Shown: positions 1 through 10,819, numbered from the stretch's first letter. The stretch: DNA of 61,355 bases from Tissierellales bacterium (GCA_016938195.1 JAFGVC010000078.1:1-61355); one strand, 5' to 3'. Numbers and translations: made by a program. Notes: generated from the sequence alone by a model not told the origin.

Positions 1-1128
1 ACCGTTTGTCACAATCCCCTGTTCGGTTTTTTTAGTTCCGGCATGGAATATAAGAATATCTTCGTCGACTTCATTTAAGCCCGTTATCAGCTTGCCTTTT
101 TCATAAACATTCGGATATCCTCCTGATGCAAGGACTACGGTAGCGCTTTCTTTTTCTGACCATCTCAAGTCATCTTCATATAAGTTGCCCTCAACTACTT
201 TGAGCATAATCTCTAACAAATCAGACTCGAGACGTGGCAGTACCACTTGCGTTTCAGGATCTCCAAATCTTACGTTAAACTCAAGCACCTTCGCTTCGTT
301 AGCTTCAATCATTAATCCTATGAAAAGCACGCCTCTAAAATCAATAGCTTCAGATTTCAGTCCTATCAAAATATTAGCAATGATTTTACTCTCAATATAA
401 TTTTTCAATGACTCCGTATAAATTGGATTAGGCGAAAATCCTCCCATCCCTCCGGTATTTAGACCCTCGTCACCATCATAAGCTTTTTTGTAATCTCGTG
501 CACTTTCCATCGGGATAATTCTTTGACCATCTACAAAGCAAAGCAAAGATGCCTCTATACCGGTGAGAAATTCCTCGATGACTATCCTATCACCGGCTTC
601 TCCAAATTGACGTTTTTCCATGATTGAGAAGACGGCTTCTTCTGCTTCATGCATTGTATTGCAAATCAATACTCCCTTGCCGGCTGCTAATCCGTCCGCT
701 TTGACTACAATCGGAATATTGAATTTTGATAGTCCTGCAAGCGCGTCTTGAGGGTTATTGTATATCTCATAGGCTGCTGTAGGAATATGATAACGTTCCA
801 TAAATTGTTTTGAATAGGCTTTGCTCCCCTCAAATTGTGATGCTTTTTGATTAGGTCCAAATACGCGGATGGATTTTTCTGTAAGACGATCTGCAAGGCC
901 AAGAACTAATGGCGCTTCAGGTCCGATGACAACCAAATCAACCTCTTGTTCCAAAGCAAAGCTAACGATACCGTCAATATCCTCGACCTTCATTTCTACG
1001 CATGTGGCTATATTTTCAATGCCTGCATTTCCGGGAATGCAATAGATTTTTTCTATCTTTTCACTTTGACTAAGCTTGTAGCAGATGGCATGCTCTCTGC
1101 CCCCACCGCCAATAACTAAAATTTTCAT
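1..1128 (-). CDS. purD: Phosphoribosylamine-glycine ligase, 3' end cut by window edge
   Basis: GAR synthetase joins phosphoribosylamine and glycine using ATP, the second step of IMP synthesis. The frame runs open from the ATG at 1128 to base 1 and gives 376 residues of a family usually near 420, so about 45 C-terminal residues lie outside the window. Visible are the N-terminal nucleotide-fold motif ILVIGGGGREHAI (residues 2-14) and the ATP-grasp segment VVKADGLAAGKG (141-152). GGMGGF and FGDPETQ follow further on. The start has TAGGAG 6 bases upstream. It is the last visible gene of the pur operon, 9 bases after purH. Confidence 0.97.
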   Translation of the reverse strand, partial: MKILVIGGGGREHAICYKLSQSEKIEKIYCIPGNAGIENIATCVEMKVEDIDGIVSFALEQEVDLVVIGPEAPLVLGLADRLTEKSIRVFGPNQKASQFEGSKAYSKQFMERYHIPTAAYEIYNNPQDALAGLSKFNIPIVVKADGLAAGKGVLICNTMHEAEEAVFSIMEKRQFGEAGDRIVIEEFLTGIEASLLCFVDGQRIIPMESARDYKKAYDGDEGLNTGGMGGFSPNPIYTESLKNYIESKIIANILIGLKSEAIDFRGVLFIGLMIEANEAKVLEFNVRFGDPETQVVLPRLESDLLEIMLKVVEGNLYEDDLRWSEKESATVVLASGGYPNVYEKGKLITGLNEVDEDILIFHAGTKKTEQGIVTNG

Positions 1129-1137
1129 ACGCTACTC

Positions 1138-2691
1138 CTAATGTTTAAAGTGTCTCATCCCTGTAAAAATCATTGCAATGTTTGCTTGATTACAAGCGTC
1201 GATGACCTCATCGTCCCTAACTGAACCTCCGGGCTGGATTATAGCTCTAATACCGGATTGAACCGCCTGCTCTATCGAATCAGCAAATGGAAAAAACGCG
1301 TCAGAAGCCATCACACTATCCGTCAAAGACTCTCTTCCAAAATATTCAACCCCATGCTCAATAGCTTGTTTACAGGCCCATATTCTACTGACTTGTCCGG
1401 GTCCAACTCCTATAGATTGCTTATCTTTAGCTATTACAATTCCATTTGATTTCGCATGTTTAACTATTTTCCAAGCAAAAATCAAGTCTTCCATTTCTTG
1501 AATTTCAGGTTGCCTTTTGGTAACTACTTTCATTTGACTCTCAATCAATAGCTCAGAATCTATTGTTTGAATCAGTAATCCCCCTCCGACCTTCTTAATA
1601 TCATAAGCTTCCTTTGACTGTCTTTCTGTGATTTCCGTAATTTGCAATATCCTGATATTTTTCTTTTTCGACAACGTTTCAATAGCCCTTGCTGTAAAAG
1701 AAGGAGCCACAATAATTTCAACAAAAATTTTGTTGATTTCTTCGGCGACATCCTCATCAATTTCCCTGTTGGCTACGACTATGCCGCCATAAATAGATAC
1801 AGGATCAGCTTCATAAGCTTTTTTGTAAGCTTCTAATATGTCAGCTCCGCTTCCGACGCCACAAGGGTTCGCATGCTTGCAGGCGACCACTGTAGGTTCA
1901 TCAAACTCCTTCAACAATTCAAGGGCTCCATTGGTATCATTTATGTTGTTAAAGGATAGCTCCTTGCCATGCAGCTGAATAGCTGAATTAAGATATCCCT
2001 TCGTCTTTCCTATTTCTTGATAAAAAGCTGCCTTTTGATGAGGATTTTCTCCATATCTCATATCCTGCACCTTTTCAAAGGTTAAGGTTACCTTCTCAGG
2101 CATCTCATCGCGAGCTTGCTGCTTGAGTAAATAATCAGCAATCAACGCGTCGTAGGCGGCGGTATGTTGAAATACTTTTGAAGCTAGATAAAATTTAGTT
2201 TCTTGACTTAAGGTGTTATTTATTTTTAATTGCTCTAATACCATGCCATAGTCAGCAGGATCAACGATTACAATGACATCTTGATAATTCTTGGCAGCGG
2301 ATCTTAACATCGTTGGTCCACCAATGTCTATATTCTCAATCGCTTCCTCTAACGTTACTCCCTCTTTTAATATGGTTTCTTTAAACGGATATAAATTTAC
2401 TACTACCATATCGATTGGCTTAATATTTAGCCTTTCAATCTGTTCCATATGGTTCTTGTTATTTCTAATCGCTAAAAGCCCACCATGAATGCTAGGGTGC
2501 AATGTCTTGACGCGTCCATCCAAGCACTCGGGAAATCCTGTGACCTCTGATATGCCTGTCACTTTTATGCCTTCATCCTTCAGCTGAGCCGCAGTGCCGC
2601 CCGTCGAAATAATTTCTATGCCTAATTTCGATAATTCTCTTGAAAAATCAACAATGCCGCTTTTATTTGAAACACTAATTAATGCCCTCAT
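1138..2691 (-). CDS. purH: Bifunctional AICAR formyltransferase / IMP cyclohydrolase
   Basis: Catalyses the last two steps of IMP synthesis in the cytoplasm: formyl transfer from 10-formyl-THF to AICAR, then ring closure. The 517-residue length is normal for the family. The N-terminal part is the MGS-like cyclohydrolase domain ([15 protein letters not shown] at residues 2-16, then ISTGGTA). The C-terminal transformylase carries the catalytic [11 protein letters not shown] motif near residue 270 and FFPFADS near 470. It sits in the pur operon 12 bases after purN and 9 bases before purD. Nothing unusual is seen. Confidence 0.98.
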   Translation of the reverse strand: MRALISVSNKSGIVDFSRELSKLGIEIISTGGTAAQLKDEGIKVTGISEVTGFPECLDGRVKTLHPSIHGGLLAIRNNKNHMEQIERLNIKPIDMVVVNLYPFKETILKEGVTLEEAIENIDIGGPTMLRSAAKNYQDVIVIVDPADYGMVLEQLKINNTLSQETKFYLASKVFQHTAAYDALIADYLLKQQARDEMPEKVTLTFEKVQDMRYGENPHQKAAFYQEIGKTKGYLNSAIQLHGKELSFNNINDTNGALELLKEFDEPTVVACKHANPCGVGSGADILEAYKKAYEADPVSIYGGIVVANREIDEDVAEEINKIFVEIIVAPSFTARAIETLSKKKNIRILQITEITERQSKEAYDIKKVGGGLLIQTIDSELLIESQMKVVTKRQPEIQEMEDLIFAWKIVKHAKSNGIVIAKDKQSIGVGPGQVSRIWACKQAIEHGVEYFGRESLTDSVMASDAFFPFADSIEQAVQSGIRAIIQPGGSVRDDEVIDACNQANIAMIFTGMRHFKH

Positions 2692-2703
2692 TAAACCACC
2701 CCA

Positions 2704-3324
2704 CTATCTTATCATTACTTTTCTTCCTTCTATAACCAATCTTCCTTCGCAATACAGCCTAACAGCTTCAGGCAATATTTCGTGTTCTACAGATAATATT
2801 CTTTTTGCCAATGATTCCGGCGTATCTTGATCTATGACCTCTACAACCTTTTGTAAGATAATAGGCCCATGATCAGCCTCCTCATCAACAAAATGAACGG
2901 TAGCACCACTAACCTTGACTCCGTAGGCAATAGCCGCCTGATGAACTTTAATGCCGTAATATTTTTTTCCGCAAAAGGATGGAATCAATGAAGGATGTAT
3001 ATTGATAATTTTATGCCTGTACTTATCAATAAATTTTTTATTCAGTATTTTAATATATCCTGCCAACACTACAAGTTCAACGCCTTTGGATTCTAATTCT
3101 GCCAATAGGCACTCATGATATTCATCATCAGAATATTTTGTTGCGTCAATAAATAGGCACGGAATATTTTTTTGACTTGCTCTCTCTAGTCCATACGCTT
3201 CTTTTTTATTTGAAATTGCAACCACAATTTCGCCGTTTATTGTTCCCGCTTCAACCTGATTAATTATTTGTTGAAAATTAGATCCGGATCCTGACAAAAG
3301 CACGCCGATTTTTACGATTGACAT
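2704..3324 (-). CDS. purN: Phosphoribosylglycinamide formyltransferase (10-formyl-THF dependent)
   Basis: Transfers a formyl group from 10-formyl-THF to GAR to give FGAR, step 3 of the pathway. The protein has 206 residues, as expected. It shows [10 protein letters not shown] at residues 9-18 for phosphate binding, the folate-enzyme motif [12 protein letters not shown] with its catalytic Asn and His, and the EEADHGPII segment with the conserved Asp. The start has GAAGGTGA upstream. The first 13 bases overlap the end of purM, which indicates tight translational coupling. No purT alternative is seen in the window. Confidence 0.97.
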   Translation of the reverse strand: MSIVKIGVLLSGSGSNFQQIINQVEAGTINGEIVVAISNKKEAYGLERASQKNIPCLFIDATKYSDDEYHECLLAELESKGVELVVLAGYIKILNKKFIDKYRHKIINIHPSLIPSFCGKKYYGIKVHQAAIAYGVKVSGATVHFVDEEADHGPIILQKVVEVIDQDTPESLAKRILSVEHEILPEAVRLYCEGRLVIEGRKVMIR

Positions 3325-4355
3325 ATGCTGATTTCACCTTCTCCTTGGATAACTTCACCTATGACAACAGGTGCTTCACCTTTTAACTGCAGATAATCAA
3401 TAATCTCAGCCACCCATTCAGCATCCACCGCAAGCACAAGACCTACGCCCATATTAAATGTCGCATACATTTCTTTACTTTCGATCTTTCCTTTTTTCTG
3501 AATCAATTCAAAAATTGGAGGCAAATTGATGTTTTTTGTTGAAATCCTAACACCACAGCCTTCAGGAAGCATGCGAGGAATATTTTCATAAAAACCACCG
3601 CCCGTGATATGACTCATCCCGTTAATTTTATAGGCCGAAATTAAGTCCGTTACCACCTTTGCATAAATTTTTGTAGGTCTTAGCAAAGCTTCGCCAAGCG
3701 TTTCACCTAATTCTTCAACATATTGATTGATATCCCATTTGAGCACCTCAAAAAATAGCTTCCTAACTAACGAATATCCATTTGAATGAATACCGCTTGA
3801 AGGCAATCCGATCAATACATTTCCGATTTTAATGTCGTTTCCGTTGATAATTTTCTTTTTGTCGACAACCCCTACACAAAAGCCCGCTAAATCATATTCT
3901 CCTTCACCATATAACCCGGGCATCTCAGCTGTTTCTCCTCCGATAAGAGCCGCTCCTGATTTGATGCATCCATTAGCAATTCCCTTCACGATATCTGCTG
4001 CTTTAGAAGGTTCTAGCTTTCCGGTTGCAATGTAATCTAGGAAAAAAAGAGGCTTAGCTCCTTGGCAAATCACATCATTGACGCACATCGCCACAGCATC
4101 TTCTCCAATGGTATCGTGTTTATCCGCCATAAAGGCTATCATCAATTTAGTGCCTACGCCATCCGTACCCGAAACAAGGACCGGCTGCTCGTAGGCTTCC
4201 TTATCAAGCTCAAACAGACCACCAAATCCTCCTATATCAGATAAAACGCCCTTTGTAAAAGTTCTTTTAACATGCTCTTTCATCAATCGCACTGATTCAT
4301 ATCCCGCATGGATATCCACGCCGGAGTCTTTATAAGTTAATCCATCACTCATCAT
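3312..4355 (-). CDS. purM: Phosphoribosylformylglycinamidine cyclo-ligase (AIR synthetase)
   Basis: Closes FGAM to AIR with ATP, step 5 of purine synthesis. The 347 residues match the family. [10 protein letters not shown] (about 63-72), GGETAEMPG and [16 protein letters not shown] are typical PurM motifs. The gene opens with two ATG codons in a row after TAGGAG. The second, at 4352, has the better spacing, so the true start may be one codon shorter. It overlaps purN by 13 bases and lies 6 bases after purF. Confidence 0.98.
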   Translation of the reverse strand: MMSDGLTYKDSGVDIHAGYESVRLMKEHVKRTFTKGVLSDIGGFGGLFELDKEAYEQPVLVSGTDGVGTKLMIAFMADKHDTIGEDAVAMCVNDVICQGAKPLFFLDYIATGKLEPSKAADIVKGIANGCIKSGAALIGGETAEMPGLYGEGEYDLAGFCVGVVDKKKIINGNDIKIGNVLIGLPSSGIHSNGYSLVRKLFFEVLKWDINQYVEELGETLGEALLRPTKIYAKVVTDLISAYKINGMSHITGGGFYENIPRMLPEGCGVRISTKNINLPPIFELIQKKGKIESKEMYATFNMGVGLVLAVDAEWVAEIIDYLQLKGEAPVVIGEVIQGEGEISICQS

Positions 4356-4361
4356 AATCTC

Positions 4362-5756
4362 CTAATTGTCAAAATTTGGAACCGCCATCGGATAGTCTCC
4401 ATCCAAACAAGCCAGGCAAAATCCATTTTCTTGACCTGTTGCTTTCATCAATCCCTCTATGCTTAAGTAATGCAAGCTATCTGCACCTAGAAAATCCCTT
4501 ATTTCTTCCTCTGTCTTTGAAGCTCCGATTAAGAATCTTCTAAAAGGTGTGTCAATACCAAAAAAACATGAATATTTTACCGGAGGAGAAGCGACCCTCA
4601 CATGAATTTCTTTTGCTCCGGCATCCTTAATCATTTGAACAATTCTTCGGCTTGTCGTTCCTCGCACAATTGAATCATCAATCATAACCACTCGCTTATC
4701 CTTGACAATATCCGCCAATACGCTTAGCTTAATCTTTACTCCTTCATCACGTAGAGCCTGGTCCGGCTCAATGAAGGTTCTTTTTGCATATCTATTTTTG
4801 ATAAGACCCAATCCATATGGAATCCCTAATTGTTGCGCGTAGCCTATCGCTGCAGGAGTTCCTGAATCAGGTACTGAAAAGACTAAATCAGCTTCAACCG
4901 GTGATTCTTTCGCTAGCTCGATACCTGAATTATATCTTGTTTGATACACATTTAACCCGTCAATATTACTATCCGGTCGCGCAAAATAAATAAATTCAAA
5001 AATACAAGATTTTTTTCTGACAAATCGATCACTGGAAATACTCGTAACTCCGTCATCATTAATCACAACAATTTCACCCGGCTCCACGTCTCTAAGAAAT
5101 TCTCCGCCCATAGCTGAAATCGCACAGCTTTCAGAAGCTAACAGATATCCATCCTCCCTCTTGCCGAGACAAAGTGGTCTCAACCCGAACGGATCCCTAA
5201 TACCTATAAGTTCTTTCTCAGTCATCAAAACAATAGCAAAGGCGCCCTTGATGATATCCATGATATTTTTGACGGATTTGACCATATCTCCTTTGAAATT
5301 TCTGGACAAAAGATTGGCAATAACTTCGGTATCCGTTGATGTTTGAAATATTACCCCGTCATCCTCCAACATATCCCGTAGAGCGTCTGCATTCGTAAGA
5401 TTGCCATTATGTGACAATGCCAGCGAACCCTTCCGATATTTGACAACCAGTGGTTGAGCATTTTCCTTCAAACTGTCTCCGGTTGTGGAGTACCTTACAT
5501 GAGCTGTAGCCATTCCACCAACTAATTTCTTTAATACCTTGTCATCAAAAATTTCCGACACAAGTCCCATGTCTTTATGGTAATCAATGCCACCGCCACA
5601 TTTAACCGCGATGCCTCCACTTTCCTGTCCTCGATGTTGTAAAGCAAACAATCCATAATAGGCCAATTGTGATACAATCTCCGCTTTATTAGAGTATACC
5701 CCTATCACACCGCATTCCTCGTGAAGCTTATCTTCTTCTATGAATTCACCGTACAT
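4362..5756 (-). CDS. purF: Amidophosphoribosyltransferase
   Basis: Makes phosphoribosylamine from PRPP and glutamine, the committed step. The 464 residues begin with a short propeptide that ends before the catalytic Cys in EECGVIGVYS, as in the Bacillus-type enzyme. The PRPP-binding motif VVMIDDSIVRGTTSRR is present. C-terminal cysteines in SCFFGID and CLACLDGDYP fit the [4Fe-4S] cluster of this subtype. The cluster makes the enzyme oxygen-sensitive, which suits an anaerobe. It lies 6 bases before purM and 7 bases after purC. Confidence 0.98.
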   Translation of the reverse strand: MYGEFIEEDKLHEECGVIGVYSNKAEIVSQLAYYGLFALQHRGQESGGIAVKCGGGIDYHKDMGLVSEIFDDKVLKKLVGGMATAHVRYSTTGDSLKENAQPLVVKYRKGSLALSHNGNLTNADALRDMLEDDGVIFQTSTDTEVIANLLSRNFKGDMVKSVKNIMDIIKGAFAIVLMTEKELIGIRDPFGLRPLCLGKREDGYLLASESCAISAMGGEFLRDVEPGEIVVINDDGVTSISSDRFVRKKSCIFEFIYFARPDSNIDGLNVYQTRYNSGIELAKESPVEADLVFSVPDSGTPAAIGYAQQLGIPYGLGLIKNRYAKRTFIEPDQALRDEGVKIKLSVLADIVKDKRVVMIDDSIVRGTTSRRIVQMIKDAGAKEIHVRVASPPVKYSCFFGIDTPFRRFLIGASKTEEEIRDFLGADSLHYLSIEGLMKATGQENGFCLACLDGDYPMAVPNFDN

Positions 5757-5763
5757 CTCTCAC

Positions 5764-6468
5764 CTATCCTTGAATTCTATTTAATACTTCCTGATAGGTC
5801 GCCTCAACGTCACCTAAGTCTCGTCTGAATCTATCCTTATCAAGCTTCTTTCCTGTTGCAACGTCCCAAAGTCTACAGGTATCCGGAGAAATTTCATCCG
5901 CAAGAATCACTTTTCCCTCATAAAGGCCAAATTCAAGTTTAAAATCAACTAAACGAATCCCTCTTTCCAAGAAATAGGCTTTCATAATTTCATTGATTTT
6001 AAATGCATATTCTTTAACCGTTGCTACCTGCTCCCTGTCAGCAAGTCCAACTGCATAAATATGATAATCATTGATAATCGGATCTCCTAACTCGTCATTT
6101 TTATAACAAAACTCCAGTATCGTTTCCTTCAATTCAGTTCCTTCTTCAATACCCATTCGCTTAGAAAACGACCCTGCCACGACGTTTCTGATAATGACTT
6201 CTAAAGGAAGTATTTTAACTGCTTTGACAAGAGATTCCCTATCGCTTAATAGCTTGACAAAATGTGTGGGGATTCCTTTTTCCTCAAGCATTAAAAACAT
6301 AGCTGCCGACATTTTATTGTTTACGACTCCTTTTCCTACAATAGTACCCTTCTTTACACCATTGAAAGCCGTCGCATCATCTTTGTAATCAACAATATAT
6401 AATTTCTCCTCAACTGTTTTGAATACCTTTTTCGCTTTTCCTTCATATAACATTTCCAACTTTTGCAT
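5764..6468 (-). CDS. purC: SAICAR synthetase
   Basis: Condenses CAIR with aspartate using ATP, giving SAICAR. The 234 residues are typical. Motifs include [11 protein letters not shown] at the N-terminus, [13 protein letters not shown] near residues 88-100, and [15 protein letters not shown] near 170-185. The ribosome site is AAAGGAGAG. The 60 bases between purE and purC hold only a weak stem (CAAGTC/GACTTG) and no T-run, so the genes are likely co-transcribed. Confidence 0.98.
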   Translation of the reverse strand: MQKLEMLYEGKAKKVFKTVEEKLYIVDYKDDATAFNGVKKGTIVGKGVVNNKMSAAMFLMLEEKGIPTHFVKLLSDRESLVKAVKILPLEVIIRNVVAGSFSKRMGIEEGTELKETILEFCYKNDELGDPIINDYHIYAVGLADREQVATVKEYAFKINEIMKAYFLERGIRLVDFKLEFGLYEGKVILADEISPDTCRLWDVATGKKLDKDRFRRDLGDVEATYQEVLNRIQG

Positions 6469-6528
6469 TTTTCTCTCCTTTTTATCAAGTCTCTTTTTTA
6501 GGACTTGTATATATTTTCTATCTGTAAC

Positions 6529-7014
6529 TTATTTCAATCTTTCTTGCAAAGCCGCATCCTTTGCTCTAACAGCTTGTGCCATTTCTTCCTTATATTCTCT
6601 GTACTTGATTCTTAATGCTTCATACTTAACAGAAAGAATTTGCACGGCTAATAATGCAGCATTCTCAGCCCCATTGATTGCCACCGTCGCTACAGGTACC
6701 CCTGAAGGCATCTGTACAATTGAAAGCAAAGAATCCATGCCATCCAAGGTTGAAGATTTAATTGGAAGTCCAATAACCGGTAAACATGATACTCCTGCAA
6801 GCACTCCCGGTAAATGGGCTGCCTTGCCTGCAGCTCCAATAATCAATTCATATTCCTTTTCAGCGTTTTTCGCGAATTCCAAGGCATCAAAAGGTGTTCT
6901 GTGCGCCGACATAACTCTGACATCATATTCGACGCCAAATTTCTTAAGGACTTCAACAGATTTTTCAACTACCGGAAAGTCCGAATCGCTTCCCATCACA
7001 ATCACAATTTTCAT
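6529..7014 (-). CDS. purE: N5-CAIR mutase, class I PurE
   Basis: Converts N5-CAIR to CAIR. The protein is 161 residues with the class I signature GSDSDFP (8-14), MSAHRTP (about 38-44) and GAAGKAAHLPGV. A class I PurE normally needs PurK to make N5-CAIR, but no purK lies in the visible operon, so PurK is either elsewhere in the genome or absent. The start has ATAGGAGG. The gene follows purL by 9 bases. Confidence 0.97.
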   Translation of the reverse strand: MKIVIVMGSDSDFPVVEKSVEVLKKFGVEYDVRVMSAHRTPFDALEFAKNAEKEYELIIGAAGKAAHLPGVLAGVSCLPVIGLPIKSSTLDGMDSLLSIVQMPSGVPVATVAINGAENAALLAVQILSVKYEALRIKYREYKEEMAQAVRAKDAALQERLK

Positions 7015-7023
7015 AGCTTCCTC

Positions 7024-10000
7024 CTATAAATAATATTTAATTCCTGCTTCAAAAATACCCTGGTCTTTATTGCCCGGAATATTTTTATATAAATGGTTGC
7101 CAATCCTCTCAGAATGACCCATTTTCCCTAAAATCCTACCGTCCGGGCTCGTTAGAGCTTCGACGGAAGCTGTTGAACCGTTAGGATTTAGATCATCAAC
7201 ATATTGAGCTGCAATTTGTCCATTCCTATTCAGTTTTTCTATCCATTCCTCGTTGGCAACAAACCTTCCTTCTCCGTGTGAAATCGGAATGGCGTGAACA
7301 TCACCCACCTGGCAATGATTGAACCAAGGCGATAAATTTGAGGTGACTTTTGTTGTTACAAATTTCGAAATATGTCGTCCCACTCGATTATAGGTCAACG
7401 TAGGCGCGTCCGATTCTAAATCTCTAATATCTCCATATTGTAATAGTCCAAGTTTAATGAGTGCCTGGAATCCATTGCAAATTCCAAGCATAAGCCCATC
7501 ACGATTTCGCAGCAAATCCATTACTTCGTCTCTGATCAATGGATTCTTGAACACGGCTGTAATGAATTTACCGGAACCCTCGGGTTCGTCTCCGGCACTA
7601 AAGCCACCGGGAATTGCAATTATTTGTGAATTTTTGATTCTTTTTGCGATTTCTCTGATTGATTCTTCTATAGCCAAGGGTGTTGAATTCCTAAAAACAA
7701 AAATGTCTGCTTTTCCTTTTGCTCTTTCAAAGGCTCTCGCTGTATCATATTCGCAATTAGTCCCTGGAAATACCGGGATAAATACTCTAGGAGTTGGTTG
7801 AGAAATAACATTTTTTATGATATTTCCTTTAGTATAGATTGTTTCGCTACGGCTATCATTCGCGTTTTCATCAATAGGAAAAACCTTGTTTAAAGGAGTC
7901 CTCCAGTGATGAACAAGCTCCTCCAAATCTATTATTGTCCCATCAACAAATATTTTTCTTTCCTCAATTGTTCTGCCTATAGTGATCATGTCGCTATCTA
8001 TTATATTGTTGCTTTTCAATTCAACGATGATAGATCCATAAAGAGGTTTAAAATAATTGATAGCTTCACTGCTTGCAAATTCAAATCCTAGTTTGTTTCC
8101 AAATGCCATTTTAGATACAGTGGCAGCAATACCGCCAAATCCTACCGTATGTGCTGAGATAATATCTCCTTTTTCAATCAGCTGAGATACTTTGTCAAAT
8201 TTTCTTTTAACATCTTCATAGTCCGGAAGCCCAATGTCGGAACATTCAATTTTGAACATGGCTACCATAGAGCCGGTATTTTTAAACTCAGGTGATATTA
8301 TTTTTCTGACATCACAAGCGCATACTGCAAAGGATACCAAGGTTGGAGGCACATCCATATCTTTAAATGTACCTGACATACTATCCTTTCCACCAATGGC
8401 CGGAATATTCAGCTCGATTTGAGCTTTGAAAGCACCCAGCAAGGCTGACAAGGGCTTTCCCCATTTTATTCGATCTTTATATAATTTTTCGAAATACTCT
8501 TGGAGTGTAAGTCTGGCCTTTTTGTAGTCTCCTCCCATCGCAATCATTTTCGCAATCGAATGAATAACTGCATATTGCGCTCCATGATAAGGACTCCATG
8601 CAGATAGATAAGGATCAAATCCATGAGTCATTACGGTACAGGTATTTGTGCTTCCTTCAATAATCGGCAATTTTGCCGCCATACCTTCTGTAGGAGTCAA
8701 TTGATATCTTCCGCCAAACGGCATCAATACGGTGTTAGAACCAATCGTCGAGTCAAATCTTTCTACAAGTCCTTTCTGTGATGCCACATTAAGATTTTTC
8801 ATATTATCAAACCATTTTGCTTTTAAACCATCAATTTTAGGCTCGCTATTTGGATAAATATTATCTATCAGATGGATATCCGGCTCTTTTACCAACAAAT
8901 CCACCTCTTGCTTAACGCCGTTTGTATCTAAAAAATCTCTTCTTATATCAAGAATTTTTTGACCACGCCATCTCATCACTAATCTTTTTGTATCTGTCAC
9001 TTCTGCTACAATTGCTGTTTCTAAGTTTTCAGCCTCTGCCAGACTAATAAAAGACGCAACATCTTTGCGATCGAGCACAACAGCCATTCTTTCCTGTGAT
9101 TCTGAAATTGCAAGCTCTGTCCCATCCAGTCCGGCGTATTTTTTTAATACACTGTCAAGATCAATTTCGAGACTATCCGCTAACTCTCCAATTGCAACAG
9201 ATACACCCCCTGCTCCAAAATCATTGCATTTTTTAATCATGTTGCTGACTGTTTTATTCCTAAACAGCCTCTGTATTTTTCTTTCTTCCGGAGGATTACC
9301 CTTCTGAACCTCCGAGCCACACAAGAAAATAGATTCCTCATCGTGTTCCTTAGAAGATCCTGTAGCCCCTCCACAACCATCTCTCCCAGTTCTTCCTCCA
9401 ACAAGGATAACGACATCTCCCGGCAAGGAATCCAACCTCATCACGTGTTCTTTTGGAGCCGCAGCCATCACCGCACCAATCTCCATACGTTTAGCTTGAT
9501 ATCTTGGATGATAAATTTCTTCAACCTTTCCGGTTGCTAGACCAATTTGGTTACCGTAAGAGCTATATCCATGAGCCGCTTCAGTTGTAATCTTAATTTG
9601 CGGCAATTTACCCGGAATAGTGTTTTCTACATCAACCGTAGGATCTCCACTACCGGTAATACGCATGGCTTGATAAACGTAGGACCTTCCTGATAAAGGA
9701 TCCCGAATGGCGCCTCCAAGACAAGTGGCCGCACCGCCAAAGGGTTCAATTTCGGTAGGATGATTATGCGTCTCATTCTTAAACATTACCAACCATTTTT
9801 CTGTATGCCCGCACATATCCGCTTCAACTTCTATCGAGCATGCATTGATTTCATCCGAAACCTCAAGGTCATCTAACTGTCCTATTTTCCTGAGATGCTT
9901 CATGCAAATGACTGCAATATCCATCAAGCATTGATCTTTTTCATACTCTTTTTCGCCGTATACGGCCTTTCTAATATCTTTATAGCTTTCATATGTCTTT

Positions 10001-10749
10001 TTAGTATCTTCACTTATCTTTCCTTTTTCAAAACCGACTTCTTTAAATGTCGTCAAAAAAGTTGTATGTCTACAATGATCAGACCAATAGGTATCAATGA
10101 CCTTAATCTCAGTGACCGTAGGATTCCTTTTTTCAACGTCCCTAAAATAATCTCTGCAAAAAAGCAAGTCTTCAAGGCTCATAGCTAATCCCATTGATTT
10201 GATAAGATCAATGGCCTTCGATTGATTAAGGCTAATAAAGTCTTTACAAATAGCAACATCCGGAGCTTCAGGAAAGCTTTCATCTAATGACAATGGCATT
10301 TTTAGACAAGCTTCTCTTGAATCTACCGGATTGATATAGTAGTTTTTTATTTTATTTAAATCATTTTTATTAATAGATTGAGGAAAATCAAAAATTTTGG
10401 CATATTTCACAACCGGCTTAGCCTTTGAAGTCAAAATTTGAATACACTGAGCAGCTGAGTCAGCCCTCTGGTCATATTGTCCCGGAAGATACTCTACCCC
10501 AAAAGCATTTTCACTCAACGACACGCTCTCAGGCCAAACATAATCCTGGTTATTTTCTGAAAACACTGAACTAACTGCAATTTGAAACAAATCATCATCT
10601 ATTCCAGCTATATCATATCTGTTCAGTATCCTCAAATCATTAATATAATTTAATTTTAAATTGTTTCTCAAATCATGTAATAAGTGCTGTTTTTCAACAT
10701 CGAAGCCTTCTCTTTTTTCAACAAATACTCTTTTAACCCCAGTTGGCAT
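7024..10749 (-). CDS. purL: FGAM synthase, full-length synthetase plus glutaminase form
   Basis: Makes FGAM from FGAR, glutamine and ATP. At 1241 residues this is the single-chain form that joins synthetase and glutaminase. Bacilli use three separate proteins, PurS, PurQ and PurL. The linker and synthetase part includes YWSDHCRHTTF (about 226-236), FKNETHNHPTEIEPFGGAAT and FGAGGVS. The C-terminal glutaminase carries FPGTNCEYDTARAF and the nucleophile Cys in GICNGFQAL near residue 1088. It is the first gene of the pur operon, with an AAAGGAGAAGG ribosome site and its own consensus promoter. Confidence 0.97.
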   Translation of the reverse strand: MPTGVKRVFVEKREGFDVEKQHLLHDLRNNLKLNYINDLRILNRYDIAGIDDDLFQIAVSSVFSENNQDYVWPESVSLSENAFGVEYLPGQYDQRADSAAQCIQILTSKAKPVVKYAKIFDFPQSINKNDLNKIKNYYINPVDSREACLKMPLSLDESFPEAPDVAICKDFISLNQSKAIDLIKSMGLAMSLEDLLFCRDYFRDVEKRNPTVTEIKVIDTYWSDHCRHTTFLTTFKEVGFEKGKISEDTKKTYESYKDIRKAVYGEKEYEKDQCLMDIAVICMKHLRKIGQLDDLEVSDEINACSIEVEADMCGHTEKWLVMFKNETHNHPTEIEPFGGAATCLGGAIRDPLSGRSYVYQAMRITGSGDPTVDVENTIPGKLPQIKITTEAAHGYSSYGNQIGLATGKVEEIYHPRYQAKRMEIGAVMAAAPKEHVMRLDSLPGDVVILVGGRTGRDGCGGATGSSKEHDEESIFLCGSEVQKGNPPEERKIQRLFRNKTVSNMIKKCNDFGAGGVSVAIGELADSLEIDLDSVLKKYAGLDGTELAISESQERMAVVLDRKDVASFISLAEAENLETAIVAEVTDTKRLVMRWRGQKILDIRRDFLDTNGVKQEVDLLVKEPDIHLIDNIYPNSEPKIDGLKAKWFDNMKNLNVASQKGLVERFDSTIGSNTVLMPFGGRYQLTPTEGMAAKLPIIEGSTNTCTVMTHGFDPYLSAWSPYHGAQYAVIHSIAKMIAMGGDYKKARLTLQEYFEKLYKDRIKWGKPLSALLGAFKAQIELNIPAIGGKDSMSGTFKDMDVPPTLVSFAVCACDVRKIISPEFKNTGSMVAMFKIECSDIGLPDYEDVKRKFDKVSQLIEKGDIISAHTVGFGGIAATVSKMAFGNKLGFEFASSEAINYFKPLYGSIIVELKSNNIIDSDMITIGRTIEERKIFVDGTIIDLEELVHHWRTPLNKVFPIDENANDSRSETIYTKGNIIKNVISQPTPRVFIPVFPGTNCEYDTARAFERAKGKADIFVFRNSTPLAIEESIREIAKRIKNSQIIAIPGGFSAGDEPEGSGKFITAVFKNPLIRDEVMDLLRNRDGLMLGICNGFQALIKLGLLQYGDIRDLESDAPTLTYNRVGRHISKFVTTKVTSNLSPWFNHCQVGDVHAIPISHGEGRFVANEEWIEKLNRNGQIAAQYVDDLNPNGSTASVEALTSPDGRILGKMGHSERIGNHLYKNIPGNKDQGIFEAGIKYYL

Positions 10750-10790
10750 TTCCTTCTCCTTTGGATTGATATAAGCATTAATGTAGTAAC

Positions 10791-10819
10791 ATGATACAAA
10801 AAAAACAGACGTCTGTCAA
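10791..10819 (-). promoter_or_regulatory. SigmaA promoter of the pur operon
   Basis: Minus-strand reading: TTGACA at 10819-10814, a 17-base spacer, then TATCAT at 10796-10791, 42 bases before the purL start codon. This is near consensus. No purine riboswitch fold is seen in the short leader. Confidence 0.85.
10805..10816. promoter_or_regulatory. 12-bp palindrome overlapping the pur -35 box, candidate operator
   Basis: ACAGACGTCTGT is a perfect palindrome that covers three bases of the -35 element and the adjoining spacer. Binding here would block RNA polymerase. It is not the CGAA-type PurBox of Bacillus PurR. The regulator is unknown. Confidence 0.5.

Noticed and set aside
6419-7033. 204-codon open frame on the plus strand opposite purE
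   Set aside because: It is fully antisense to purE and purC, which are certain. It has no ribosome site and its composition reflects the opposite frame.
7457-7801. 114-codon plus-strand frame opposite purL
   Set aside because: It lies opposite the PurL glutaminase domain and has no supporting signals.
10750-10790. Possible purine riboswitch before purL
   Set aside because: Only about 40 leader bases follow the promoter, too short for the aptamer, and no conserved core is present.
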